From G001797105 sp964528155 (GTDB lineage: Bacteria > Chloroflexota > Anaerolineae > Anaerolineales > E44-bin32), in the NCBI GenBank assembly GCA_964528155.1, contig CAZGRL010000085.1, positions 1-15,157 on the forward strand: a DNA stretch of 15,157 bases. The letters are read 5' to 3'. The position numbers and the translations under genes are program-made. Positions 1-8,700 of this stretch are shown here, one piece after another. Every line of letters starts with the position of its first letter. Position 1 is the first letter of the stretch. The notes beneath the pieces were generated by a model. The model was not told the origin of the DNA. It saw only the letters and a program-made list of their open reading frames with translations, and searched no databases.

Positions 1-2336
1 TCCAGATGTTCGCGTATGTACAGGTGGTGTTCCATGAGTTTCTTCTCGAATCGATCGACCAGATGGGCCGACTGTGAGCGCAGCCTGGGCACGAAGCGGA
101 TGGCGTCCATGGCCAGGTGATAGCGGCTGATGCGATTGGCCACGACCATGTCGAAGGGCGTGGTCGTCGTCCCTTCCTCCATGTAGCCCCGCACGTGGAA
201 CCGCTCCGGCTCAGGCCGCCCGTGGACAAGGTCATGGATCATGCGAACATAGCCGTGGAAGGCGAAGACGACCGGTCTGTCGGCGGTGAAGAGGTCCAAG
301 AAGCCCTCGGCGTCCATGCCATGGGGATGGTAGGCCGGCGGTGAAAGGGTCATCAGGTCGACGATGTTGACCACGCGCACACGTAGACCCGGCAGATGTT
401 TCCGGAGCAGCCAGGCCGCCGCCAGCGTCTCCAGCGTCGGCACGTCACCGGCACAGGCGAGGATAACATCGGGGTTCCCATCGTCGTTTCCGGCCCATTC
501 CCAGGTCGAGGCGCCACGGGCGCAGTGTTCGCGGGCTGCGTCCATCTCCAGCCATTGCAGCTCGGGTTGCTTGCCGGCCACGATAACGTTGATGTAGTCG
601 CGCGAGCGCAGGCAGTGATCGACAACCGAGAGCAGACAATTGGCGTCAGGGGGTAGGTAGATGCGCGTAACGGTCCCCTTCTTGTTGATGATCGTATCCA
701 TGAAGCCGGGGCCCTGATGGCTGTACCCGTTGTGATCTTGCCGCCAGGCGTGAGAGGTCAGTAGATAGGTCAGCGAGGCGATCGAATGTCGCCAGGGGAG
801 TTCACGGCAGGTCTTCAGCCACTTGGCGTGCTGGTTGACCATCGAGTCGACGATGGTGGCGAAGGCTTCATAGCAGGGGAAAATGCCGTGCCGGCCCGTC
901 AGCAGGTAGCCCTCCAGCCATCCCTGGCAGAGGTGCTCGCTTAAGACTTCCATGACCCGACCCTCCGGCGACACATGGTCGTCCAGCGGGATGGTCGGAT
1001 TGACTGAACATCGGTCGGTGACCTCAAAGACGGCGCCCAAGCGGTTTGAGTTGGTCTCATCCGGGCAGAACAAGCGAAAGTTGGCATCTTGCGCGTTGCG
1101 TTTGAAGACGTCGCGCAGGAAACCACCCAGATTGCGAGTCGCTTCGGCCAGAACCACCCCCGGCGCCTGAACTTCGACGGCGTAATCCGTGAAGTCCGGC
1201 AGATCCAGCGCCGTTAGCAGCTTGCCGCCGTTGGCGTGGGGGTTCGCCCCCATCCGCAGGTCGCCCTTCGGCGCCTTGTCAGCGAGCTCGGGGATGAGTT
1301 TTCCCTGCTTGTCGAAAAGCGAATCAGGCTGGTAGGAACGCATCCATGATTCGAGGAGCTTGAGTTGCTCGGGATCAGACCTGACCTCGGTTAACGGCAC
1401 CTGGTGGGCGCGGAAAGTGCCTTCGATCGGAACACCCTTCCATTCCTTCGGCCCGGTCCAGCCTTTAAGGGTGCGCAAAATGATCATCGGCCAGGTTGGA
1501 CGCTTCGAGAAACCTTGCTCACGGCTTGCCTTCTGGATGGCACGGATCTCGGCATATGTCTGGTCGAGGGCGTCGGCCATCAGCCGATGCACCGCCATCG
1601 GTTCGTCCCCTTCCACCAGAAGGACCTTGTAGCCATGCCCGGAAAAGAGTTGGACGAGCTGTTCGTCGTCGGTCCGTCCCAAAACGGTCGGCCCCGAGAT
1701 CTTGTAACCGTTGAGGTGCAGGATGGGCAAGACGGCGCCGTCGCGGACAGGGTTCAGAAAATCCACCGATTTCCATGAGGCCGCCAGTGGTCCCGTCTCG
1801 GCTTCGCCATCGCCGACCACGCAGGCCGCGATGAGGTCCGGGTTGTCGAAGGCGGCGCCAAAGGCGTGAGCCAGCGAGTAGCCCAGCTCGCCGCCCTCGT
1901 TGATTGATCCCGGCGTTTGCGGGCTGACATGGCTGGGTACCCCTCCGGGGGTGGAGAACTGGCGGAACAGGCTTCGCATCCCCGCCTCATCCTGAGTGAT
2001 CTCGGGATAGATCTCCGTGTATGTGCCTTCCAGATAGAGGTTCGCCAGGATAGCCGGCGCGCCATGTCCGGGACCCGTGATGAAAATCACGTCGGCGCCT
2101 GTATCCCGAATCAAGCGGTTGAGGTGCACATAGATCAGGTTCAGGCCGGGGGATGTGCCCCAGTGTCCGAGCAAACGGGGCTTGATATCTTCGGCTTTGA
2201 GTTTTCGCCGAAGCAGTGGGTTCTCCTGCAGGTAGATTTGGCCCGCTGCCAAGTAGTTCGTCGCTCGCCAGTAGGCATCCATCTGCTTCAGACGATCTTC
2301 GCTTACTTGAGACACGATCGCTTCCTCTCTAGTCAT
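1..2336 (-). CDS. xfp: Phosphoketolase (xylulose-5-phosphate/fructose-6-phosphate), 3' end cut by window edge
   Basis: Thiamine-diphosphate enzyme that splits xylulose 5-phosphate (and often fructose 6-phosphate) with phosphate into acetyl phosphate plus glyceraldehyde 3-phosphate (or erythrose 4-phosphate). The reading frame is open from 2336 to base 1: 778 codons plus two bases with no stop. Family members are about 790-800 residues, so only some 10-20 residues are missing. Visible family motifs are MDAYWRATNYLAAGQIYL near the N-terminus, GPGHGAPAILANLYLEGTY (about 75-95), the cofactor-binding GDGEAETGP (about 172-180), HLNGYKISGPTVLGR, CPDETNSNRL, and the signature DHNGYSHQGPGF (about 530-543), followed by INVIVAGKQP. 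The ATG at 2336 overlaps the acetate kinase stop as ATGA. A GTG seven codons later, at 2315, has a much better ribosome site and may be the true start. It sits directly downstream of acetate kinase, which consumes its product. Function is near certain; the start is not. Confidence 0.95.
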   Translation of the reverse strand, partial: MTREEAIVSQVSEDRLKQMDAYWRATNYLAAGQIYLQENPLLRRKLKAEDIKPRLLGHWGTSPGLNLIYVHLNRLIRDTGADVIFITGPGHGAPAILANLYLEGTYTEIYPEITQDEAGMRSLFRQFSTPGGVPSHVSPQTPGSINEGGELGYSLAHAFGAAFDNPDLIAACVVGDGEAETGPLAASWKSVDFLNPVRDGAVLPILHLNGYKISGPTVLGRTDDEQLVQLFSGHGYKVLLVEGDEPMAVHRLMADALDQTYAEIRAIQKASREQGFSKRPTWPMIILRTLKGWTGPKEWKGVPIEGTFRAHQVPLTEVRSDPEQLKLLESWMRSYQPDSLFDKQGKLIPELADKAPKGDLRMGANPHANGGKLLTALDLPDFTDYAVEVQAPGVVLAEATRNLGGFLRDVFKRNAQDANFRLFCPDETNSNRLGAVFEVTDRCSVNPTIPLDDHVSPEGRVMEVLSEHLCQGWLEGYLLTGRHGIFPCYEAFATIVDSMVNQHAKWLKTCRELPWRHSIASLTYLLTSHAWRQDHNGYSHQGPGFMDTIINKKGTVTRIYLPPDANCLLSVVDHCLRSRDYINVIVAGKQPELQWLEMDAAREHCARGASTWEWAGNDDGNPDVILACAGDVPTLETLAAAWLLRKHLPGLRVRVVNIVDLMTLSPPAYHPHGMDAEGFLDLFTADRPVVFAFHGYVRMIHDLVHGRPEPERFHVRGYMEEGTTTTPFDMVVANRISRYHLAMDAIRFVPRLRSQSAHLVDRFEKKLMEHHLYIREHL
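2321..2329 (-). promoter_or_regulatory. Ribosome binding site favouring a GTG start for xfp at 2315
   Basis: The minus strand reads GAGAGGAAG, then five bases, then GTG at 2315-2313, in the phosphoketolase frame. The upstream ATG at 2336 has only a G-run about 11 bases away. Coupling through the ATGA overlap could still favour the ATG, so both starts remain possible. Confidence 0.5.
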
Positions 2337-3538
2337 GCGTTCTCGAGTCCCCCACTCATCTCGCGAATCAGATCGCGTGTGTGCCGTGCGATCATGCGTT
2401 CTTCATCCGTCTTCATCACACGCACGGTGACCCGGCTTTCGCCAGCGGAGATCACCGGCTCGCCTCTCTCATTTCGCCCCGTATCGAGCTTCACACCGAT
2501 GAAGGCCATGTCCCGGCATATTCGCTCCCTGATCACAGGCGCGTTCTCACCGATACCTCCGGTGAACACCAGGGTATCCAGGCCGCCAAGCGCCGCCGCC
2601 AGTGCGCCAAGGAACTTCCTGGCCTGGTAACAGAACATGGCCACGGCTTCAGCGGCATGCGGCTCTTCGTGTTCGAGATCGAGAAGCTCCTTCATCCCCG
2701 AACTGATGGCGGATACTCCCAGAAGGCCGGATTCCCTGTTCAGAAGATGATCCAACGCCGGGACCGTGATGGATCTCTCACGCAGCAGGTGAAGCAGCAC
2801 GCCGGGATCGAGGTCGCCGGATCGGGTGCCCATCACCAGCCCGCCCAAGGGGGTGAGCCCCATCGTGGTATCGATGCTTCGGCCGTCTGCTACGGCAGTC
2901 ATGCTGGCACCGCCCCCCAGGTGGGCGATGATCACGCGCCCGGCCCCAGCCTCCGCGCCCGCCTCACGGGACAACTCCTGGAGGATGTACTCGCACGAGA
3001 GGCCGTGGAACCCGTAGCGGCGAACTCCCGCGTGCCACAATGATCTCGGGAGGGCGTACATGCTGCTGACCCGGGGGAGTGAATGATGGAAGGCGGTATC
3101 AAAGCAGGCCACCTGGGGCACATCCGGATACCTCTGAAGAACCGCCTGGATGGATTTGATCTCATGCGGGAGGTGATCCGGGGCCAGGTGCACCAGGCTG
3201 TTCAACCGTTCGATGAGATCCGGTGTGATGACATGGGGCCTGTAGAAGTCAGCCCCACCGTGCACCACCCGGTGACCGACGGCATCCGGCGACACGGCGG
3301 GGCGCCGGCCGCGGAGCCAGTCGAACAGCACGCGCAGGGCATTGGCATGATCGGGGATGTCGAGGCGTTCATCCGCCAGAGCGCGGCCGTCATCGCCCCA
3401 TACACGGAAGTGCCCGCCGTCGAGGCCGATCCGATCGAGATCGCCCGACAACACGCGCTCTTCTTTGGACTGAAATCGAAAGACAGCGAACTTGAGACTG
3501 GAAGACCCGCTGTTGATAGTCAGCACGGTCTCATTCAT
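2333..3538 (-). CDS. ackA: Acetate kinase
   Basis: Transfers phosphate between acetyl phosphate and ADP, giving acetate and ATP; cytosolic, ASKHA fold. The protein is 401 residues from this start, the usual family length. It begins MNETVLTINSGSSSLKF, with the nucleotide-site Asn at 9. It keeps the active-site residues of the family: Arg90 in GHRVVHGG, Asp147 in CFDTAFHHSLP, His178 in RRYGFHGLS, Arg239 in GTRSGDLDPG and Glu379/380 in MKTDEERMI. It also has the phosphate-binding GGIGENAP segment. An in-frame ATG four codons upstream (3550) exists. I prefer 3538 because family members start two to four residues before the first beta strand and GGTGAG lies just upstream. The gene overlaps the phosphoketolase start by ATGA, so the two are very likely co-transcribed and translationally coupled, making ATP from the acetyl phosphate the phosphoketolase releases. 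Confidence 0.96.
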   Translation of the reverse strand: MNETVLTINSGSSSLKFAVFRFQSKEERVLSGDLDRIGLDGGHFRVWGDDGRALADERLDIPDHANALRVLFDWLRGRRPAVSPDAVGHRVVHGGADFYRPHVITPDLIERLNSLVHLAPDHLPHEIKSIQAVLQRYPDVPQVACFDTAFHHSLPRVSSMYALPRSLWHAGVRRYGFHGLSCEYILQELSREAGAEAGAGRVIIAHLGGGASMTAVADGRSIDTTMGLTPLGGLVMGTRSGDLDPGVLLHLLRERSITVPALDHLLNRESGLLGVSAISSGMKELLDLEHEEPHAAEAVAMFCYQARKFLGALAAALGGLDTLVFTGGIGENAPVIRERICRDMAFIGVKLDTGRNERGEPVISAGESRVTVRVMKTDEERMIARHTRDLIREMSGGLENA

Positions 3539-3567
3539 CGGACTCACCATGAGCGTACTGCGGCACA

Positions 3568-3583
3568 GGCTGATCCATCAGCC
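3568..3583 (-). other. Small hairpin in the acetate kinase leader
   Basis: On the minus strand GGCTGA and TCAGCC form a perfect 6-bp stem around a TGGA loop, ending about 30 bases before the acetate kinase start. A 10-bp palindrome, GCGGGCCCGC, lies next to it at 3589-3598. There is no T-run after it, so I do not call a terminator. It may simply be leader structure. Confidence 0.3.
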
Positions 3584-3623
3584 GGGCTGCGGGCCCGCCG
3601 GACGAATACCCCCCACCAACCCC

Positions 3624-3646
3624 GATTCGCACTTTCCAGTGCAATC
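3624..3646. promoter_or_regulatory. Imperfect palindrome upstream of ackA, possible operator
   Basis: GATT-C-GCACT, then TTCC, then AGTGC-AATC: arms of nine pairs interrupted by one bulged base. It lies about 85-110 bases upstream of acetate kinase in a locally AT-richer patch between the DUF4404-like gene and ackA. The symmetry suits a dimeric regulator or a small RNA hairpin. No regulator is identified, and the binding role is inference. Confidence 0.3.
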
Positions 3647-3680
3647 TTCCTATGGAGGTCGAAGCAGACTGGCTCACGCC

Positions 3681-3958
3681 TCAGATCCCAGCCGCCGTCA
3701 GGATTCCCAGGATGTCATTCAGGGTGATCGTCAACGATGGATGCGTCATCTCCAGCGTGGCGATCTCGTCTTCGAGGCGCTGAAAATGAGATTCCGATCC
3801 ATGTGCGCGGCGTGGGTCCCCTGGTCCAAGCGTTCGATGTCCCCGACCAACGCACCCAGCCGCGTTCGAGTGGGTGCGTCTTCCCCTTCCAGTCGATCGA
3901 TCTCATCCCGGAGCCTGTCAATGGCGTTCTGCAGGCGTTCTTCGTCCATGTTTGACAT
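3681..3958 (-). pseudogene. DUF4404-like small protein, split by a frameshift
   Basis: The first frame gives MSNMDEERLQNAIDRLRDEI and continues as a charged helical region through VGDIERLDQGTHAAH. It then runs into unrelated residues and a stop at 3746. Another frame on the same strand picks up at once with HFQRLEDEIATLEMTHPSLT, followed by ITLNDILGILTAAGI and a stop at 3681-3683. The joined product would be about 92 residues. It matches the layout I know for DUF4404: two helical stretches, then an HPSLT-like motif and a short hydrophobic C-terminal helix ending in GI. The total span of 278 bases is not a multiple of three. The break lies near 3795-3815 and needs one lost base or two gained. 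No function is known. It lies 142 bases upstream of acetate kinase on the same strand. A sequencing or assembly error is as likely as true gene decay. Confidence 0.6.
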
Positions 3959-4284
3959 CGGTAAGTCGCCCTTCGATCAGCTCAAGGCTTCGCGTCGGCC
4001 GGAAAGCGGAAAGACAACCGCATCCAACCGACGCGTGCCCCTTGTCATGCACCCGTCATTATCACCGATGGAGTTAAGCGGAAGGTTAAGCCGATTCGGA
4101 GAGAGAGATGGCTCATGACTTGTCCCGGAGAGGCCAGGATGAACGACTAGTCCGCGGGGGAGGATATCCGGCTGCTGATTGCATGTGGTTTCGTTGGTGT
4201 TGGAAGGGGCCTGTGCCCACAAGATCATGACGCATGCCGTGACAAGTCCTGCATGGGCACACATACGATGCTGCAAAGTCTGGC
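3959..4284. other. Gene-free stretch between the ackA cluster and the transporter
   Basis: No open frame here has a credible product. One frame crossing it on the minus strand is rich in Arg, Pro and Ser and runs antisense into the transporter gene. The stretch holds the possible minus-strand promoter at 4058-4090. It also has an 8-bp inverted pair GACTTGTC (4117-4124) / GACAAGTC (4241-4248), and another, TGTGCCCA (4212-4219) / TGGGCACA (4254-4261), just before the transporter. It is a divergent control region, possibly with a structured leader for the transporter. I recognise no known riboswitch in it. Confidence 0.4.
4058..4090 (-). promoter_or_regulatory. Possible promoter with direct repeats ahead of the DUF4404/ackA/xfp cluster
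   Basis: On the minus strand a GATAAT (4058-4063, five of six matches to TATAAT) is preceded by two copies of CTTAAC exactly 12 bases apart (4073-4078 and 4085-4090). No good -35 box is visible; the repeats occupy that place, as in some activator-dependent promoters. The start would lie about 90 bases before the small gene. Motif matching by eye only. Confidence 0.25.
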
Positions 4285-5670
4285 ATGACGATCGAGGCAG
4301 GTAGCGGATCAGCGAAGCATGTGGTAAACCCAGCGGGAGTTGACGGAGCCATACGGCACAACATCCGTCCGAGGCTTCTCCCTGCCGTGAAGGCTGAGCC
4401 GCTCCGCGAGAACTTGCGTCACTTGTATGGCGACGTCGCCTGGTTCGGCGTGCTCGCGGGAACGGCGATGGCCTTTCTATCCGTCTACGCGGCCAGGATC
4501 GGGGCCGGCGCCGATCAGGTCGCACTGCTAACAGCGGGACCGGCAGCTTTCAACCTCATCTTCTCCCTACAGTCCGGCCGATGGCTTGAGGGGAAGCCGC
4601 TGGCGGCCGTGACCTTCAGATCCTCCCTGGCCCACCGCGTGATCTATCTGCTGTTCGTGATCCTGCCCTGGGTCGTCCCCCCTCGCCTGCAGGTGTGGGG
4701 CTTCGTGGTGTTGGTAGCCCTCGGAGCAATCCCCGGCACACTGCTGGCCATTGCCTTCAACGCCACTTACGGGGATATCGTTCCACCGGAATCCAGGGCG
4801 CATGTGACCGGACGGCGGAACGCCTTGCTGGCGATCGTGCTCACATCATCGGTCCTGGCATCGGGCGAGATCCTCGACCGATTCGCCTTCCCGCTCAACT
4901 TCCAGCTGGTCTTCGCCCTGGGCGCGCTGGGAGCGGTCATGAGCAGCTACCATCTCTATCACCTGCGGTCGGTCCCGAAAACAGCGGACGGCGTAGATCG
5001 GCCCCCTCGTCCGATCGGTTCTCTGGTCCGGCCGGGGACGTTCCGCCTGCCCGACGCCACACGCCTCTCAATCGGGCTGCGCTTCCTCGCCCGATCTCGC
5101 GAGAAGCCCGTGGTGCGCCTGGATCTCTTGCGCGGTCCGTTCGGCGGTGTGCTTCTCTCCTTCCTGGTGTTCTATTCCGTCCAGAACCTGCCCATCCCGC
5201 TGTTTCCGGTCTATTGGGTCCAGGGGCTCGGCCTGACCGACGCCGCCATTAGCATCGGGCAAGCGGGGTTCAACGGCGCGATGTTTCTTGGGTCGCTTCT
5301 CGCCGGGCCGATACGCCAGCGAATCGGTCGAAGATCGCTCGTGGTGGCGAGCGCCGCCCTCTACGGCGCCTACCCTCTGTTCAATGGACTCGCCCGGGAT
5401 GAATGGCTGTTCTGGGCGGGATCGCTTGCCGGGGGTGTGCTCTGGGGCCTGCTAAATGTCGGATTGATCGACTATCTGTTTGACAACGTTCCCGACGACG
5501 ATCGGCCGGCGCATATGGCTTTGCACAATCTCACTTTAAACGCCGGTATCCTGGCCGGGTCCATCATCGGGCCCATGGCAGCCGCCTCGATCGGGCTGCG
5601 CGACATGATGTTTGTCGCGGCCGGCCTGCGCCTGGCCGCCGCAGGCGTGTTCGCGATCATCAGGAGATGA
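4285..5670 (+). CDS. Major facilitator superfamily transporter
   Basis: Inner-membrane secondary transporter; substrate not predictable. From the first ATG it has 461 residues and 12 hydrophobic helices. The first six lie at about 51-70, 78-97, 117-134, 138-160, 178-196 and 206-226. The second six lie at about 287-307, 322-341, 352-370, 376-398, 414-434 and 438-458, after a hydrophilic loop of about 60 residues. This 6+6 layout with the polar loop GPIRQRIGRRS between helices 8 and 9 is typical of the superfamily. The start is unsure: the ATG at 4285 has no ribosome site and the first 40 residues look non-membrane. A GTG at 4387, giving MKAEPLRENLRHLYGDVAWF just before helix 1, is a reasonable alternative. 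It is divergent from the acetate kinase cluster and convergent with the histidine kinase gene. No neighbour hints at the substrate; drug or sugar efflux are both possible. Confidence 0.88.
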   Translation: MTIEAGSGSAKHVVNPAGVDGAIRHNIRPRLLPAVKAEPLRENLRHLYGDVAWFGVLAGTAMAFLSVYAARIGAGADQVALLTAGPAAFNLIFSLQSGRWLEGKPLAAVTFRSSLAHRVIYLLFVILPWVVPPRLQVWGFVVLVALGAIPGTLLAIAFNATYGDIVPPESRAHVTGRRNALLAIVLTSSVLASGEILDRFAFPLNFQLVFALGALGAVMSSYHLYHLRSVPKTADGVDRPPRPIGSLVRPGTFRLPDATRLSIGLRFLARSREKPVVRLDLLRGPFGGVLLSFLVFYSVQNLPIPLFPVYWVQGLGLTDAAISIGQAGFNGAMFLGSLLAGPIRQRIGRRSLVVASAALYGAYPLFNGLARDEWLFWAGSLAGGVLWGLLNVGLIDYLFDNVPDDDRPAHMALHNLTLNAGILAGSIIGPMAAASIGLRDMMFVAAGLRLAAAGVFAIIRR

Positions 5671-5785
5671 GCGAGCTTGCGGCGGAACGGAGGGCCAATC
5701 CCTCAGATAGCGACGATCGCCTCAGGTTTTTGCTGTTGCGAAGAATGGAGCGGCGCGCCAGATCCGGGTTCAGAAAGTGATTGGA

Positions 5786-8700
5786 CTAGCGATGGTGAGG
5801 GATGAAAATCGTGAACACGCTTCCCTTCCCCGGCTCGCTTTCGACCCGAACCGATCCCCCGTGGGCCTCGACGATCGTCCGTGTGAGGTACAGACCCAGG
5901 CCGCCAACGTGGTCGCCCGAAGGGCCCGCGGAACGCAGATAGGGCTTCTCGAAAATGACAAGTTGATCCCCCTTCGAGAGGCCTGCCCCTTGATCAATCA
6001 CCCGCATCTCTGTGCCAAGGTCATTCTGTTCGGCCTCAACCCGCACCGTCATGCCATCTTCGGAGTACTGAATGGCATTCTCGATGAGATTGCCCAAGGC
6101 CTGACGCAACCGGGCGCGATCCGCGCGAATCGGGCCTGAAGGGCCCTGGAGTTCCCAGCTAAGCTTGATCCCCTTCTCCTGTGCCAGGCCTTCGTAGGAC
6201 CCGAGCGTATCGCCGATGAGATCGCCCAAGGACACCGTGGCCAGGTCGAGCTCCACAGAACCCGACTCCATTCTGGCTGTCCCAACCACGCGCTCAACGA
6301 GATCCGCCAGATGGCGAGCATCCTTGAGGGCACGCTCCAGGAAGTCCTTCTGTACTTCGGGATCGTCAACCTGCCCTTCGGCAAGGAGCTCGAGGAAGCC
6401 CATCAAGGTATGCATGGGCGTTCGAAGACTGTGTGAAGCGCTGACGAGGAAATCCTCCTTGGTTCGCAAGAAGGCGCGCTCTGCTTCCTCGGCCCGCTTG
6501 CGTTCGGTGATGTCTCGATCGATCCCCAACACCACTTCACGCCCGCCCAGGCTGATGAGCGAGGTGACCACTTCGACGGGAAAGACGTCTCCGTTCTTGC
6601 GTCGGTGGAAGGTCTCCAGGCGCAGGGCACCGCTCTCCCGGATCTTTTTCAAGTACTCCGCGCGCTCGGCCTGATCCCCTGGAGTCAGGTTGATCAAGTC
6701 CACGGACTCCCCGATGAGTTCGTCGCGTGTGTACCCATTCATCGTGCACGCTCTCGTATTGCAGTCCAGAATCAGCCACCGATCGTGCGGGTCGATGAGC
6801 AGGATCGCATCCGGCGAGGCTTCGAACAATGTGCGGAATTGAGCATTGCTTTCGCGCAGCGCCTGCTCTGCCCGCTTCCGTTCGCTGACGTCAGTGAAGA
6901 CGGCGATCGTCCCGGCGAACTCTCCGGTCGTCGATCGTGGCCGACCGCTCACAAGAACCGGGATTCTCCTGCCGCCTTTGCTCAGAAGCTCGACTTCGTA
7001 GCGATCGGTTAAGCCGCTGCGACGGCGCTCATCCGCTTGCTCGACCACAGGCTGTTGATCGGGAGGGAGAAGCGTGGTCCAGTGCTGACCAATCATCTCA
7101 TCCGGGGCGTAGCCCACAAGTGCGGCCGCGGCCGGGTTGACGTAGGTGAATTTGCCGTGGCTATCCTCCACAACCACCCCGTCGGCCATCTCCGCCAGAA
7201 TCGATAAATTGAACTCGGAGAGCTCCATGAGTTCCTGCTCGGCTTTCTGTCGGTCCGCAAGCTCCTGGCGAGCCTGGGTGAACAGGCGGGCATTCTCGAT
7301 CGCCACGGCGGCCTGATCGGCAAAACTCTGCAGTACCTCGGCGTGCGCCTGCGAGTAGAACCCGGCGGTCTCGCTGCATAGATTGAGGATGCCGATGACC
7401 TGTCCCTTGCTCACGATCGGAGCGGTCGCATAGGATTCAATCCAATCCGTCTCGGGGAAATCAACCCAATCTGAGGCATCTTTCACGTTCGGGATGGCAT
7501 AAGGACGGCTGTTGCGCACGATGCGCTGGAAACTGGGTACATCGCGAACCGGTAGGCGTAGGCGCTCCAACCAACCCGGAAGCCCGCGCTCGGCATAGCC
7601 TCTACCGCGGACGCCGGCCAGAATTTCGCCCCCTTCCTCATGTTGCAGAAGCATGATGTCGACGGTGTCGCTCGGTACAACCCGGCCCACGTTGGCCAGA
7701 ATGCGATCGAGCACTTCATCCAGGTCCAGCGTGCCGCTCAGCGCCGCAGCCGAATCGCGGAGCGCCGCCTCGGTCGCCGCCAGGCGACCGGCATCGACGA
7801 CCGCCTTCTCCAGTTGCCGCACCGTCATCGCCAACGCCGACTCGGCGCGGCGGCGCTCGGCCAGGTCTTCCTTGGCGCGCTTGTACAGACGACCGTTTTC
7901 GATGGCGATGGCGGCTTGCCGGCCGATCGTCAGACACAGCTCGATTTCCTCCTCGGTGAATTCCCTCCAGGCCCTGCTGTCCCAGATCTCGGCGTAGGCA
8001 GAGACGCGACCCCCGATTGCGAAGGGGATCGTCAGAGTGCTCTTGCCGCCATACAGAAGCAAGTGTTGACGTTCGCTCTCGCTCAAGTCCGGACCATTAA
8101 CGTGGACCACGCTCGGCCTGCGCGCCTCCAGATCTTCGACGGTGCCCGGGAAATCCGTCGCGAGGTTGTATGTGTGGCCGAGGTCCGATTCCCTTTCCGT
8201 CGCCCAGGCGCTGTAGTACTCGGCGACGACCGTGGAGGCCTTGGTCTCCTGATCGTACGTACAGATGTAGGCACTGGTGGCATCGATGGCCTTGCACGTT
8301 TCCTCGGCGATGCGAGCCAGAATGCTGTCCAGATCGAGCGTCGAAGAGATCAGCGTGCTGGACTGGATGAGAGAGCTCAGCTGTTGCAGCCGACGATGTT
8401 CAAGGCGCACAGCCTGCGCATTTTCGATGGCGACGGCCATCTGCCCCCCGAGGACCATGGCGACCTCGAGATCTTCATCCTTAAATCGTTCAGGATCAGA
8501 GGACTCCAGGAGAATCAGCACCCCTTCAGCCTTGTCGCCCCGGATCAGCGGAACACCCAGGATCGCCTGCGCGTCGAACAACTCGAGCAACCTCTGGTTG
8601 ACGACCGGGGAGGACCGCGCTTGGTTGACATAGATCGGCCTGGCCTCACATACAACTTGCCGCGCCAGCGAATCGGGGCCGGACAGGGAAAGCCTCCGAC

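Noticed and set aside
3790..3815. Programmed -1 frameshifting as the explanation for the split DUF4404-like gene.
   Set aside because: The overlap has no X-XXY-YYZ slippery heptamer and no A-run; an indel or sequence error is simpler.
3977..4525. A 182-codon minus-strand frame crossing the gap and the transporter 5' end.
   Set aside because: Arg/Pro/Ser-rich composition, no recognisable motif, no ribosome site seen, and overlap with the better supported transporter.
5671..5785. Terminator between the convergent transporter and kinase genes, from GCGA-CGA-TCGC followed later by TTTTT.
   Set aside because: The stem is only four pairs and is separated from the T-run by several bases; too weak to call.
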